Positions 1 to 7,370 of a stretch of 36,612 nucleotides of DNA are shown here, piece after piece. Each line of letters begins with the position of its first letter. Positions within the stretch are counted from its first letter, which is position 1. Made by a program: the position numbers and the translations under genes. The DNA lies in NCBI RefSeq assembly GCF_900220965.1, contig NZ_OBQC01000021.1, positions 1 to 36,612 of the forward strand, in the 5' to 3' direction. Below the pieces are notes generated by a model. The model was not told where the DNA came from. It saw only the letters and a list, made by a program, of their open reading frames with translations, and made no database searches. The stretch comes from Ureibacillus acetophenoni. Lineage in GTDB: Bacteria > Bacillota > Bacilli > Bacillales_A > Planococcaceae.

Positions 1-189
1 TAAATTGTATTATCCGGTATTAGCCCCGGTTTCCCGGAGTTATCCCAAACTATAGGGCAGGTTGCCCACGTGTTACTCACCCGTCCGCCGCTAACCTTTC
101 AAAAGCAAGCTTTTAAAAGGTCCGCTCGACTTGCATGTATTAGGCACGCCGCCAGCGTTCGTCCTGAGCCAGGATCAAACTCTCCATAA
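1..189 (-). rRNA. 16S ribosomal RNA, 5' end (partial)
   Basis: The reverse strand carries the universal 16S 5' region: the AGAGTTTGATCCTGGCTCAG primer-site sequence, then GACGAACGCTGGCGGCGTGC-type sequence and the V1 helix. The gene runs off the left edge, so only about the first 190 nucleotides are present. The mature 5' end is placed by analogy with Bacillus 16S, a few bases before GAGAGTTTGAT, and may be off by several bases. The sequence fits a Bacillota 16S; too little is present for a genus call. Confidence 0.97.
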
Positions 190-339
190 AATGGTGAATT
201 TGAGTTAAGCTCAAAATTCAAACTGGCATCAAAATTGATGTCCAAAATTATGTTTCTATAATAGAAACGTTTAATTCATTAACGTTTTGTTGTTCAGTTT
301 TCAAGGTTCATTTCTCACTGCCGTTTGCGACAGGATTTT

Positions 340-368
340 ATTATATCAGAATACCAATTCGCTGTCAA
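340..368 (-). promoter_or_regulatory. rRNA promoter, proximal (TTGACA-17-TATAAT)
   Basis: Reading leftward, TTGACA (363-368) and TATAAT (340-345) are separated by 17 bp: a consensus sigma-A promoter about 150 bp upstream of the 16S gene. Shortly after the -10 comes TGTCGC, shared with the two promoters upstream. Confidence 0.9.
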
Positions 369-425
369 CCACTTTTTTTAAAATCATTTTTTTCGATTTA
401 AATTTTTTAGGCGACAACTTTTATA

Positions 426-453
426 AGTATATCAGAATAATAATTTCTGTCAA
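426..453 (-). promoter_or_regulatory. rRNA promoter, middle (TTGACA-16-TATACT)
   Basis: TTGACA (448-453) and TATACT (426-431), 16-bp spacer, followed by the same GTTGTCGC-type initial sequence. It is one of three tandem promoters feeding the rRNA operon. Confidence 0.85.
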
Positions 454-507
454 CACTTTTTATAAACTCAATAATTGAAATTTATATTTCGTTGCGACAG
501 CTTTATT

Positions 508-536
508 AGAATACCAATTATATAATTCAATGTCAA
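508..536 (-). promoter_or_regulatory. rRNA promoter, distal (TTGACA-17-TATTCT)
   Basis: TTGACA (531-536) and TATTCT (508-513), 17-bp spacer, again followed by GCTGTCGC. Tandem rRNA promoters are usual in Bacillales. Confidence 0.85.
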
Positions 537-751
537 CAAAATATTTATCATTATTAAAAGTTTCTATCTTTATTATTTTCGATTTTCAAAGACGACAGTT
601 TATTAACGTTGATCTAATCCATACTCGTATAGAATAAATCCAACAACATTTCACTATCTGAAACAAAGTCATATTTATTTTTTGTTTTTTCTACTATATA
701 TAAGTAAATATTAAATTTAAGCTCGCTCGCTTAATTTATAAGGAGGAAGCT

Positions 752-2116
752 ATGAGTTTATTAACGTTATCAAAAGCTTTTATTGATAAGACGTTGTCTC
801 CGAAAGAAATTGTTGAGAAATGTTTACTGAACATAAAGGAAAACAATTCAACTTATAATGCCTTTATTACTGTTTGTGAAGAGGAAGCGTTAGAAGCGGC
901 ACAACTTGCAGAAGAGGAAATTGGCAATGGAAATATAAAAGGCCCGTTACACGGGGTTCCAGTTGCTATTAAAGATGTGATATTTACTGAAGGTATTCGA
1001 ACAACAATGGGTTCAAAGATATTTGAGAGCTTTGTTCCAGACTTCAATGCAACAGTCGTTCAAAAGTTAAAAGATGCTGGTGCCATTATTATCGGTAAAA
1101 CACATACTCATGAGTTTGCATACGGCCCAACAGGTGACCGCTCCTTTGTAGGTCCATGCCGTAACCCTTATAATCCTGATAAAATTCCTGGCGGTTCTAG
1201 TAGTGGATCTGCAGTTGCTATCGTAAAAGATATGGCTGTCGCTGCACTGGGTACTGATACTGGGGGTTCAATCAGAATTCCCGCTGCCGCTTGTGGAGTT
1301 GTCGGAATGAAACCGACATTTGGACTTGTTAGTAAATTTGGGGTTTATAACACCGCATATACTTTAGACCACGCTGGACCAATGACGAAAACGGTGAAAG
1401 ATAACGCAATTATGTTGAACATCCTTGTTGGGTATGATGAAAACGATCCTCACTCACTTAATAAAGCAAAGGAAGATTACGCTCGTTTGCTTGGACAAAG
1501 TATTGTAGGCAAAAAAATCGCTCTTCCTTCCTATTACTTTAAAAACATTGACCAAGAAGTTGCAAAATCGATCGAACAAGTGATACAAGTCTATCAAGAT
1601 TTAGGAGCATCTATAGTAGAAGTAGAAATTCCAGTTCTCCAAGAGATAGCTCAATACCAATCCATTACTATTCAGGCCGAAGCTTACGCAGTACACGAAG
1701 CAAATATTCGAAAGTCGGGCTCTCTATATGATGAAGAGCTTTATGAACGTTTAGAATCTAGTAAAAGCCTACCTGCCTATCAATACGTCTTAGCACAACA
1801 GAAAAAGGCCGAGTTAATTAACAAATTCAATGAAGTATTTAACAGCGTAGATATATTATTAACACCTACACTCCCTATCCTTCCAACAGACATAAACCAA
1901 AGGGAAGTTACGATAGGTTCCTACAATGAGTCTGTTAGAAGTGCCGTATTAAGACTAGCAGCTCCAACTAACTATACAGGGAATCCTGGATTATCTGTCC
2001 CTAGTGGATTGTCCGCAACAGGACTCCCTATTGGTTTCCAACTAATAGGTAAGCACGAATCAGAAGCGATAATTTATCAATTTGGAAATGCATATGAACA
2101 ATATATAAATGGATAA
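752..2116 (+). CDS. amidase signature family amidase (GatA-like)
   Basis: A 454-residue cytoplasmic hydrolase of the amidase signature family, which cleaves carboxamides with a Ser-cisSer-Lys triad. The triad can be placed: Lys74 in GVPVAIKD, cis-Ser149 in the GGSSSGS loop and nucleophile Ser173 in GTDTGGSIRIPA. The 75- and 24-residue spacings match GatA. The start is set by AAGGAGGAAGCTATG. It is a lone gene ending in a bidirectional terminator. No gatC or gatB lies nearby and the family has many free-standing members, so a catabolic amidase is likelier than the tRNA amidotransferase subunit. Substrate unknown. Confidence 0.88.
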   Translation: MSLLTLSKAFIDKTLSPKEIVEKCLLNIKENNSTYNAFITVCEEEALEAAQLAEEEIGNGNIKGPLHGVPVAIKDVIFTEGIRTTMGSKIFESFVPDFNATVVQKLKDAGAIIIGKTHTHEFAYGPTGDRSFVGPCRNPYNPDKIPGGSSSGSAVAIVKDMAVAALGTDTGGSIRIPAAACGVVGMKPTFGLVSKFGVYNTAYTLDHAGPMTKTVKDNAIMLNILVGYDENDPHSLNKAKEDYARLLGQSIVGKKIALPSYYFKNIDQEVAKSIEQVIQVYQDLGASIVEVEIPVLQEIAQYQSITIQAEAYAVHEANIRKSGSLYDEELYERLESSKSLPAYQYVLAQQKKAELINKFNEVFNSVDILLTPTLPILPTDINQREVTIGSYNESVRSAVLRLAAPTNYTGNPGLSVPSGLSATGLPIGFQLIGKHESEAIIYQFGNAYEQYING

Positions 2117-2118
2117 TA

Positions 2119-2155
2119 AAAATTGAGGTGGGAGCTAGTCCTACCTCAATTTTTT
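2119..2155. terminator. bidirectional intrinsic terminator
   Basis: AAAATTGAGGT pairs with ACCTCAATTTT around a 13-nt loop, with T runs on both strands. It separates the rightward amidase from the converging leftward dioxygenase gene. Confidence 0.85.
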
Positions 2156-2165
2156 CAAATCCTAT

Positions 2166-3092
2166 TTAATTTTTATTAGATACTTTCTCAAATTTCTTCG
2201 AAGCATAGTCTAATAAAGTCTCCTCAAACTTTGTCCCCCACTGCGAGTTATCGTCCCAGTAGCGTGGTAGCATTGGGAAATCCTCGTGCCAAGGACGCGG
2301 ATCGAAATAGCCTAACCCTGGAATCAGTTGGTCCATATCAATGAACAGTTCGACTAAATTTCCATCCGGATCATGGTGATAAGCCGCAATATTATGTCCC
2401 GCTGTATGACGGTTTGGCCCCCAAAGCACTTTAATATTATTTCTTGCTAGAATATCCATCGCTTGATATTGATGACTCGCATCTCTTAATTCGAAAGCAA
2501 TATGATATAAGTTTGATTGCCCTAAACGCTTTCCAAGATTAGAAACGTTTAATACGTGGTGATCCGTATTACATGTTAAGAAGTTTGCACGTTCATCGAT
2601 TTTATCAGTATAGTAAAAACCTAATACGTCTTTATAGAATTCAGCCGTTTTTATAGGATTGGTCGAAGCTAAAGCCAAGTGACCTAATTTATTCGGAATA
2701 ATTCCTTTTTCTTTAAAACGTGGTGCCGGCATTTCGATTTCTGTGTAAAGATGAACATTAAAACCATCTGGATCTTGAAGTTCTAAAAATTCCGAGATTC
2801 CTGGTTGAGCATCTGTTTTCAATTCAGAAGGAACCCCTAGCTTATTTAATTCCTTTTGTGCATCAATAAGAGAAACATCCTTCGCTAATTGGAATCCCAT
2901 TGATAATAAATTACTTTCATTCACAGGAGTTAAAATAATATTATGATGATCAAGCCCTGAGCTGAAATATCTTCTACCTTGCTCGTCTTCTTCCATTAAA
3001 GTAAATCCTAAAATCTCTGAATAATAATGAGTCATGCCTTCTAAATCTCGCACAGTTAGTTCTGCATAACCAAGCTTGCTAGGCTTTAACAT
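2166..3092 (-). CDS. VOC-superfamily extradiol (catechol 2,3-dioxygenase-like) dioxygenase
   Basis: Two vicinal-oxygen-chelate modules in tandem, as in type I extradiol dioxygenases that open catecholic rings using Fe(II). In the 308-residue form proposed here, the C-terminal module holds the likely metal ligands: His138 (KLGHLAL), His197 (LYHIAFEL) and Glu248 (NLVELF), with the typical HHDPDGN loop before the last. A longer reading begins at a TTG at 3122 and overlaps the upstream gene. AGGGGGG six bases before ATGTTAAAG makes the ATG at 3092 the better start. It lies just downstream of an FAH-family hydrolase, which fits a ring-cleavage plus downstream-processing pair. The aromatic substrate cannot be told. 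Confidence 0.87.
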   Translation of the reverse strand: MLKPSKLGYAELTVRDLEGMTHYYSEILGFTLMEEDEQGRRYFSSGLDHHNIILTPVNESNLLSMGFQLAKDVSLIDAQKELNKLGVPSELKTDAQPGISEFLELQDPDGFNVHLYTEIEMPAPRFKEKGIIPNKLGHLALASTNPIKTAEFYKDVLGFYYTDKIDERANFLTCNTDHHVLNVSNLGKRLGQSNLYHIAFELRDASHQYQAMDILARNNIKVLWGPNRHTAGHNIAAYHHDPDGNLVELFIDMDQLIPGLGYFDPRPWHEDFPMLPRYWDDNSQWGTKFEETLLDYASKKFEKVSNKN

Positions 3093-3114
3093 TCCCATCC
3101 CCCCTACTAATTTA

Positions 3115-3957
3115 CTACCCAACTTTCACCGTATTGCGTAATGTTCCAATTTTACTCACTTCAATCTCCACAACGTCTCCCTCATTTAAGAACAATTGTG
3201 GTTCACGTTTAAGGCCTACCCCACCTGGCGTTCCAGTTACAATAACATCTCCTGGTTTAAGTGTTGTATAAGATGAAACAAACGCGATGATTTCAGGAAT
3301 CGAGAAAATAAGTAAGTTCGTCGTCGTTGATTGCATTACCTCTCCATTTACTCTCGTTTCTAGCGAAAGCACCTCGCCGTCTTGGATCTCCCCTCTTGTC
3401 ACCAACCAAGGTCCAAATCCACCTGTACCATCAAAGTTTTTCCCCGGTCCCCATTGGCTCGTACGAAGTTGCCAATCGCGAACAGAACCATCATTGTAGC
3501 AAGCATATCCAGCAACATAGTTATAAGCTTCATCTACACTTATACGTCTGCCCTCTTTTCCAATAACGACAGCAATTTCACCTTCAAAATCTAGATTTGA
3601 AGATTCCTTTGGAAGGAGGAGATTCTCTTCATGGCCAATTTGAGAACTAGCCGTTCTATAGAATATCACTGGCGTTTCCGTTTCTCGTTCTCCGCACTCT
3701 TCCACATGCGCATGATAGTTTAGACCAACACAAATAATCTTTTCCGGATTAGGAATGACCGGTAATAGTGACACATCACTCAATGTATAGTCAACATCAT
3801 TAGATGTAATAGCTAATTCGTCAACCTTCCCACTTTCAAGAAACGTTTTCAGGTCAGCGTACTCGTTATTAAGCTTCTTTTTTAAATCAACTACACCATT
3901 GTCAATTACTGCACCAAAACTTTCTGTTCCCCCATGACGAAAACTTACTAATTTCAT
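3115..3957 (-). CDS. fumarylacetoacetate hydrolase (FAH) family protein
   Basis: A 280-residue member of the FAH family, which acts on acylpyruvate-like or 2-hydroxydienoate intermediates of aromatic catabolism. Visible hallmarks are GLNYHAHVEE (His82), the divalent-metal ligands Glu125 and Glu127 in FEGEIAVVIG and Asp156 in CYNDGSVRDWQ, and the C-terminal PGDVIVTGTPGGVG loop. The start has GGGGAG eight bases upstream. It is the first gene of a two-gene unit with the ring-cleaving dioxygenase. Hydrolase and isomerase members cannot be separated by motif; 2-hydroxyhepta-2,4-diene-1,7-dioate isomerase is a possible annotation. Confidence 0.88.
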   Translation of the reverse strand: MKLVSFRHGGTESFGAVIDNGVVDLKKKLNNEYADLKTFLESGKVDELAITSNDVDYTLSDVSLLPVIPNPEKIICVGLNYHAHVEECGERETETPVIFYRTASSQIGHEENLLLPKESSNLDFEGEIAVVIGKEGRRISVDEAYNYVAGYACYNDGSVRDWQLRTSQWGPGKNFDGTGGFGPWLVTRGEIQDGEVLSLETRVNGEVMQSTTTNLLIFSIPEIIAFVSSYTTLKPGDVIVTGTPGGVGLKREPQLFLNEGDVVEIEVSKIGTLRNTVKVG

Positions 3958-4010
3958 TGTACAAACTCCCCTTTTCGGCTGATATTTGTTGTGTAACTTC
4001 TATCTATCAT

Positions 4011-4565
4011 TTAAGTGTATAGAATCTCAGAATCTTTATGTCTCCAATCTAGCAATAGATTAGCTTGTTCCATATTACCTTCTTGAATTAACTTTCTTAT
4101 TCTAGTGGACGATATTCTCTCTCCATTTTTACAACAGACTGGCTCCATGATTGTTACTTTAAAGTATTGACTCAATAGTGAAACATTCCCAGCGCGTTTA
4201 TGACCAAAACGAAAATCATTTCCGACAATAATATTCAATGGATTCATTTTCGCTATTTCTTCTATAAAATCATCTACCGATCGTTTTAGATATTGCTCAT
4301 TGAAATTCGCCACTTTTAAATGATCGATTCCTATTTGTTCGATTCGGCTTATCTTTTCTTCTAAAGTTGTCAGTACCGGTACCCCTTGAAAATATGATTT
4401 TGGTGGCGGATCGAATGTATATACAACACTTGGTACGTTTTCAATTTTGCTCATATTGACAAGCTCGTGCAAAACCGTTTGATGTCCTCTATGAACCCCA
4501 TCAAAAGTGCCAATTGCAATAACAGACTTTGGAATTTCAAGACTTTTATTAAAATAGATTTCCAT
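4011..4565 (-). CDS. stand-alone FAD synthetase (RibF N-terminal) domain protein
   Basis: 184 residues covering only the nucleotidyltransferase half of bifunctional RibF. It has the adenylyl-transfer motif GTFDGVHRGHQ near the start, the NIIVGNDFRFGHKRAGN segment and ISSTRIR. The riboflavin-kinase half (about 120 more residues in normal RibF) is absent and the frame closes cleanly, so this is a short paralogue, not a truncation at the window edge. The start is the ATG preceded by GGAGG and six bases; an in-frame TTG 18 bases upstream contains the ribosome binding site and is rejected. FMN adenylylation is the family expectation; a different nucleotidyl transfer is possible. Confidence 0.85.
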   Translation of the reverse strand: MEIYFNKSLEIPKSVIAIGTFDGVHRGHQTVLHELVNMSKIENVPSVVYTFDPPPKSYFQGVPVLTTLEEKISRIEQIGIDHLKVANFNEQYLKRSVDDFIEEIAKMNPLNIIVGNDFRFGHKRAGNVSLLSQYFKVTIMEPVCCKNGERISSTRIRKLIQEGNMEQANLLLDWRHKDSEILYT

Positions 4566-4777
4566 CGCTTTCCTCCATTCCAATTCATAATAAAAGAAGC
4601 CATCACACCCATTGAGTCAACAATACATGAGAAAACTTCTTGCGCACATTGTAGTTTAATTAATCGTATTTCGGAATTGACAACATTGAAATGATTGAAT
4701 ATTCAGACTTAACATAAATAATAGACTAAAAGATACCAATTAAACACACGAAAGTTTCATAGTGTGAAATCGAGCTC

Positions 4778-4812
4778 AAAAATAAAAAGGATTTCCTCAA
4801 CTTAGGAAATCC
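4778..4812 (-). terminator. intrinsic terminator of the S13 peptidase gene
   Basis: On the reverse strand GGATTTCC pairs with GGAAATCC (8 bp, 8-nt loop), followed by TTTTTATTTTT. Confidence 0.85.
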
Positions 4813-4827
4813 CTCTTAATCATTTTA

Positions 4828-6228
4828 TTATAAATATCGAAGCATCTCCGCCAACCCACGGTCAATATACGGAATTCCATCCTCATATCCCTCTACTAAA
4901 ATCGAGAATATATATTCCTTCCCGCTATCGCCAATGAGGTAGCCCGATAAACAGAACACTTCCCAGATGTAGCCTGTTTTCGCAAAGATACGGTTTTCAT
5001 ATTCGCTTTCGGTGAAGCGTTCGCGTAAAGTCCCGCCAATCCAGCGATCTGGTTTGCCAGCGACAGGCAATGAATCAAAGAATGTTTTAAAGTAAGGCTC
5101 TTCTTGAAGCTTAAAGAGTAATGCTGAAATTCCTTCGGATGTTAGGCGATCGGAATGGGATAAACCTGATCCATCGATAAATTGCCATTCCTCTGCTGGT
5201 ATTTGAAGTTGATTCAAATATGCACGTACGCTTTTTAATCCAGATTCATAATCTGCGACACCATTCTCCTCATGACCAATCAATTTCACGAAAATATCGG
5301 CAATACTGTTATTGCTAAACTTCATGAAAGCTGGGAATATTTCCGCAACAGTTGGTGATAAATGTGTGTGAATTAGTTCGGCAGACTCAGGTACAATCCC
5401 TTGCGCTATAGCGCTTGTCCCATTGAACGCAATCCCTTGCTCCTTAAAAATATGTTTCATGAATTGTAATGTATTGATTGTTGGGTTTTGCAAAGACACC
5501 CATGCTTTCGCGCTTTCACCTTGTGGTAGATTCCCTGAAATGACGATTTGATTCGTATCATTTGTACGAAGAACTTCTAACGTATTCTCCTCACCAGCTG
5601 CAACTGTTACAGCCTTATTTGTAATTTCATGACCACATAAATGAGGTATCACTTGGAAACTTGGTTGCTCTCCGATTTCCCCCGGTTCTGCTTTAACAAT
5701 AATTGAGCTCGCGTCATAATCAGCATCTGGAGACATAGAAATTGCCGAAACCCGTGCACCCCAACAATAAGTTTCCCCCTCTTCATCTACACCCGGTGGC
5801 AATGTTTCTCCTGGGAATAGCGTGTCGTCCCCGATTAGGCTGCCTTGAATAGCGGTCACACCGTACTCTTTCACTTTCGAAGCAAACTTAACAAATACGT
5901 CCTCATTTAACGTCGGATCCCCGCCACCTTTTATGATCAAGTCACCTTTTAAGACACCATTCTCGACAGGACCATCCACATAAATCTCAGTTTTCAGTTG
6001 ATACGACTCCCCTAAAATTGCTAAAGCAGCCGCGCCAGATACAAGCTTCATATTCGAAGCCGGTCGCATCAAATGTTGCCCTCTAAAGTCATACACCACT
6101 TGTCCAGTCCCACGGTCTCGTAAAGTCACTGTCACATGTTCTTGCCCGAAAATTTCATCTACCGCTCGTTGAATCCCTTTCACACTTTCCTCACTTAGCC
6201 CCTTATCCATATTCGAAACAACCTCCAT
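4828..6228 (-). CDS. D-alanyl-D-alanine carboxypeptidase/endopeptidase, PBP4 (S13) family
   Basis: A 466-residue S13 peptidase. All three penicillin-binding motifs are present: SxxK at Ser58-Lys61 (ASNMK), SxN at Ser305-Asn307 (FSNNS) and KTG at Lys417-Gly419. The long insertion between SxxK and SxN is typical of the DacB/PBP4 type, which trims or cleaves peptidoglycan cross-links. The N-terminus (MEVVSNMDKGLSEES) is hydrophilic and starts at the mature-domain boundary, so no signal peptide or anchor is visible, although the substrate is extracytoplasmic. Two starts are possible: the ATG at 6228, or the ATG six codons later with GGAGG eleven bases upstream. Neither adds an export signal. Codon GC looks higher than in neighbours. 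Confidence 0.88.
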   Translation of the reverse strand: MEVVSNMDKGLSEESVKGIQRAVDEIFGQEHVTVTLRDRGTGQVVYDFRGQHLMRPASNMKLVSGAAALAILGESYQLKTEIYVDGPVENGVLKGDLIIKGGGDPTLNEDVFVKFASKVKEYGVTAIQGSLIGDDTLFPGETLPPGVDEEGETYCWGARVSAISMSPDADYDASSIIVKAEPGEIGEQPSFQVIPHLCGHEITNKAVTVAAGEENTLEVLRTNDTNQIVISGNLPQGESAKAWVSLQNPTINTLQFMKHIFKEQGIAFNGTSAIAQGIVPESAELIHTHLSPTVAEIFPAFMKFSNNSIADIFVKLIGHEENGVADYESGLKSVRAYLNQLQIPAEEWQFIDGSGLSHSDRLTSEGISALLFKLQEEPYFKTFFDSLPVAGKPDRWIGGTLRERFTESEYENRIFAKTGYIWEVFCLSGYLIGDSGKEYIFSILVEGYEDGIPYIDRGLAEMLRYL

Positions 6229-6631
6229 CTCCCAAACACCCCTGTTTTTAGAATTTACTGATAATTATTTTAACAAAATCAAACTACCATTAATATAAAA
6301 ATGTTCAGTAGATTAAAAGGCTGATTTGAATTTTTTATTTCATCTCAAAAAAACATTTGTAGATTAAATCAAAAATCAATATAATTTCATAGTTACACAA
6401 GTGTTACTTTAACTGCGTATTCCTAACTCGGCAATCTCATGAACAGTTTTTCATTTTTTCGACTTATTTTGTCCACGAGAAGCAGTTTCAAGGACAATTT
6501 TCCTGAAATCTCCCCCATTTTGTCCTCGATAAGAGGTCACGAGGATATTAATTCATATAAAGTCGAATCTCTTTTATTCATTAGGCCAATAGTTAACCCT
6601 CTATCAGCCACAATTGGTAATATAGATGGAG
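6229..6631. other. intergenic region, no convincing gene
   Basis: About 400 bp between the leftward S13 gene and the type I toxin promoter. A rightward 65-codon frame (6439-6636) has no ribosome binding site and no recognisable protein character. The motif ATTTTGTCC followed by A/T-CGA occurs at 6466 and 6517, with a partial ATTTTCC at 6497; this may be the decayed remains of a short repeat. Confidence 0.5.
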
Positions 6632-6660
6632 TTTAAAAAGGCGAACGTATGTGCTATAAT
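6632..6660 (+). promoter_or_regulatory. promoter of the type I toxin mRNA (extended -10)
   Basis: TATAAT at 6655-6660 is preceded by TG one base away (TGCTATAAT, extended -10). A -35-like TTTAAA lies at 6632-6637 with a 17-bp spacer. Transcription would begin near 6667. Confidence 0.7.
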
Positions 6661-6700
6661 TTAGATGTAATAGTTTGGGAACTCAAGGGTGGTTGGCTCA

Positions 6701-6725
6701 CACCTCACTTAGAATGGGGGTGAGG
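6701..6725 (+). promoter_or_regulatory. hairpin sequestering the toxin ribosome binding site
   Basis: CCTCAC (6703-6708) is complementary to GTGAGG (6720-6725), the ribosome binding site of the toxin, leaving an 11-nt loop. Closing this stem would hide the site in the mRNA. Sequestered translation initiation is well known in type I toxin mRNAs. Confidence 0.6.
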
Positions 6726-6728
6726 CCT

Positions 6729-6812
6729 TTGACAGTATATGAGGCATTGATGTTTGCAGTTTCCTTTGCAGCATTCATTGTATCAATACTAGCTTTTCAA
6801 CATAAAAAATAA
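6729..6812 (+). CDS. putative holin-like type I toxin, 27 aa
   Basis: A 27-residue peptide starting at TTG: MTVYEALMFAVSF, then a hydrophobic stretch and a polar QHKK tail. MTVYEAL followed by one membrane helix ending in lysines is the signature of the putative holin-like toxin family of Bacillales, related in organisation to TxpA/BsrG-type membrane toxins. GGGGGTGAGG lies just upstream. It has its own extended -10 promoter and terminator. A second promoter drives an antisense RNA across its 3' end. An in-frame ATG five codons upstream overlaps the ribosome binding site and is less likely. Toxicity is inferred from the family. Confidence 0.82.
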   Translation: MTVYEALMFAVSFAAFIVSILAFQHKK

Positions 6813-6941
6813 CCCACCTTTGAGTTAGCGCCTCAGATGGGTTAATTACCTTAACTGGCCAATCCCCTTGTAGGGACCGACTATTATATTGACTACTTGA
6901 TGTTACCGCATCAAGTAGCTTTTTTAATTTACGCATTGTTA
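6800..6941 (-). ncRNA. candidate antisense antitoxin RNA (RatA-like arrangement)
   Basis: A consensus leftward promoter lies just beyond the toxin terminator. Transcription from about 6941 would run back over the 3' untranslated region and the end of the toxin frame. It would stop at the hairpin at 6811-6843 (AACCCATCTGAG pairing imperfectly with CTCAAAGGTGGGTT), which is followed by TTATTTTTT on that strand. The RNA would be about 140 nt and would share roughly 110-125 nt of perfect complementarity with the toxin mRNA. This is the layout of txpA/ratA and bsrG/SR4. The RNA itself is inferred. Confidence 0.68.
6893..6926 (+). terminator. terminator of the toxin mRNA
   Basis: CTACTTGATG pairs perfectly with CATCAAGTAG around TTACCG (10-bp stem), followed by CTTTTTT. 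Confidence 0.88.
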
Positions 6942-6947
6942 ATCCTA

Positions 6948-6976
6948 ATTATACAGGATGATCGATTTTTTAACAA
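6948..6976 (-). promoter_or_regulatory. promoter of the antisense RNA (TTGTTA-17-TATAAT)
   Basis: Reading leftward, TTGTTA (6971-6976) and TATAAT (6948-6953) are 17 bp apart. No leftward open frame follows within the next 130 bp, consistent with an RNA product. Confidence 0.78.
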
Positions 6977-7053
6977 GATTGTCACTGTTCATTCACAGTA
7001 GTTGAAGCATTCATTTTTCATTTTTAAATCCTCAGATTACAATCCCATTTTAA

Positions 7054-7095
7054 CCATAAAAAACCCCTTCTTGAGTCTAAAAATGCAGAAGGGTT
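7054..7095 (-). terminator. terminator downstream of the spoIISC-like gene
   Basis: On the reverse strand AACCCTTC pairs with GAAGGGGTT around a 17-nt loop, followed by TTTTTTATGG. Confidence 0.75.
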
Positions 7096-7142
7096 ATCTA
7101 ATCAAGGAAATCCATTAAAGGATTCACTATTATTTATTTTTA

Positions 7143-7274
7143 TCAACCAAACTTACCCTTAATCGAACGAATCATTTTCAGGGCTTTTTCATTTTCCTTT
7201 GACATCTTTGTTTCACCCTTAAAACGAGTGACCTTTTTGGAAGTTTTCTTTTTTGAATTTTTCTCCTTATCCAA
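7143..7274 (-). CDS. probable third SpoIIS component (SpoIISC-like antitoxin), 43 aa
   Basis: A short leftward frame starting at TTG with GAGG seven bases upstream, encoding 43 residues of which about 15 are lysine. Its C-terminal part (TKMSKENEKALKMIRSIKGK) resembles the end of B. subtilis SpoIISB (KENERLIDEYKRKK). It lies about 100 bp downstream of the spoIISAB-like pair and beyond a terminator. In B. subtilis a small third gene encoding a second antitoxin, SpoIISC, also follows spoIISB. Size, charge, position and C-terminal likeness support the call, but similarity is short. It has its own terminator and an inverted repeat just upstream, so separate expression is likely. Confidence 0.62.
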   Translation of the reverse strand: MDKEKNSKKKTSKKVTRFKGETKMSKENEKALKMIRSIKGKFG

Positions 7275-7290
7275 CTTTAATCCTCTTTTC

Positions 7291-7318
7291 TGTCTACATC
7301 TTTCTACTAATGTAGACA
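7291..7318. promoter_or_regulatory. 9-bp inverted repeat upstream of the spoIISC-like gene
   Basis: TGTCTACAT (7291-7299) and ATGTAGACA (7310-7318) form a perfect inverted repeat with a 10-nt loop, about seven bases upstream of the ribosome binding site of the 43-aa gene. It could be an operator or an mRNA hairpin affecting translation. There is no U-run of terminator type in the gene's direction. Confidence 0.55.
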
Positions 7319-7333
7319 AAAAAAGGAATTATT

Positions 7334-7366
7334 AATCAAAAAAGCAAGGTTTATGTAACCTTGCCC
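7334..7366 (-). terminator. terminator of the spoIISAB-like operon
   Basis: On the reverse strand GCAAGGTT pairs with AACCTTGC around a 5-nt loop, followed by TTTTTTGATT. It lies immediately after the spoIISB-like stop codon. Confidence 0.88.
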
Positions 7367-7370
7367 CTTT

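Larger units (their letters stand above)
190..751 (-). other. rRNA leader and AT-rich intergenic region, no gene
   Basis: Between the 16S gene and the rightward amidase lie the rRNA leader (190-339) and the three promoters. The leader contains ACCTTGAAAACTGAAC, a sequence common near Bacillus rRNA leaders, and a small hairpin GAGCTTAACTC. A 63-codon rightward frame at 287-478 is antisense to the leader and promoters, has no ribosome binding site and is not believed. From 537 to 735 the DNA is AT-rich without a recognisable element. Confidence 0.75.

Noticed and set aside
287..478. 63-codon frame across the rRNA leader.
   Set aside because: It covers two rRNA promoters on the opposite strand and has no ribosome site; its Phe/Asn/Ile-rich composition reflects AT-rich DNA.
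6464..6530. A third phased array with core ATTTTGTCC.
   Set aside because: Only two good copies, 51 bp apart, plus one partial; the 21/40/103-bp geometry is not met.
6439..6636. 65-codon rightward frame upstream of the type I toxin.
   Set aside because: No ribosome binding site, no protein-like character, and it overlaps the toxin promoter.
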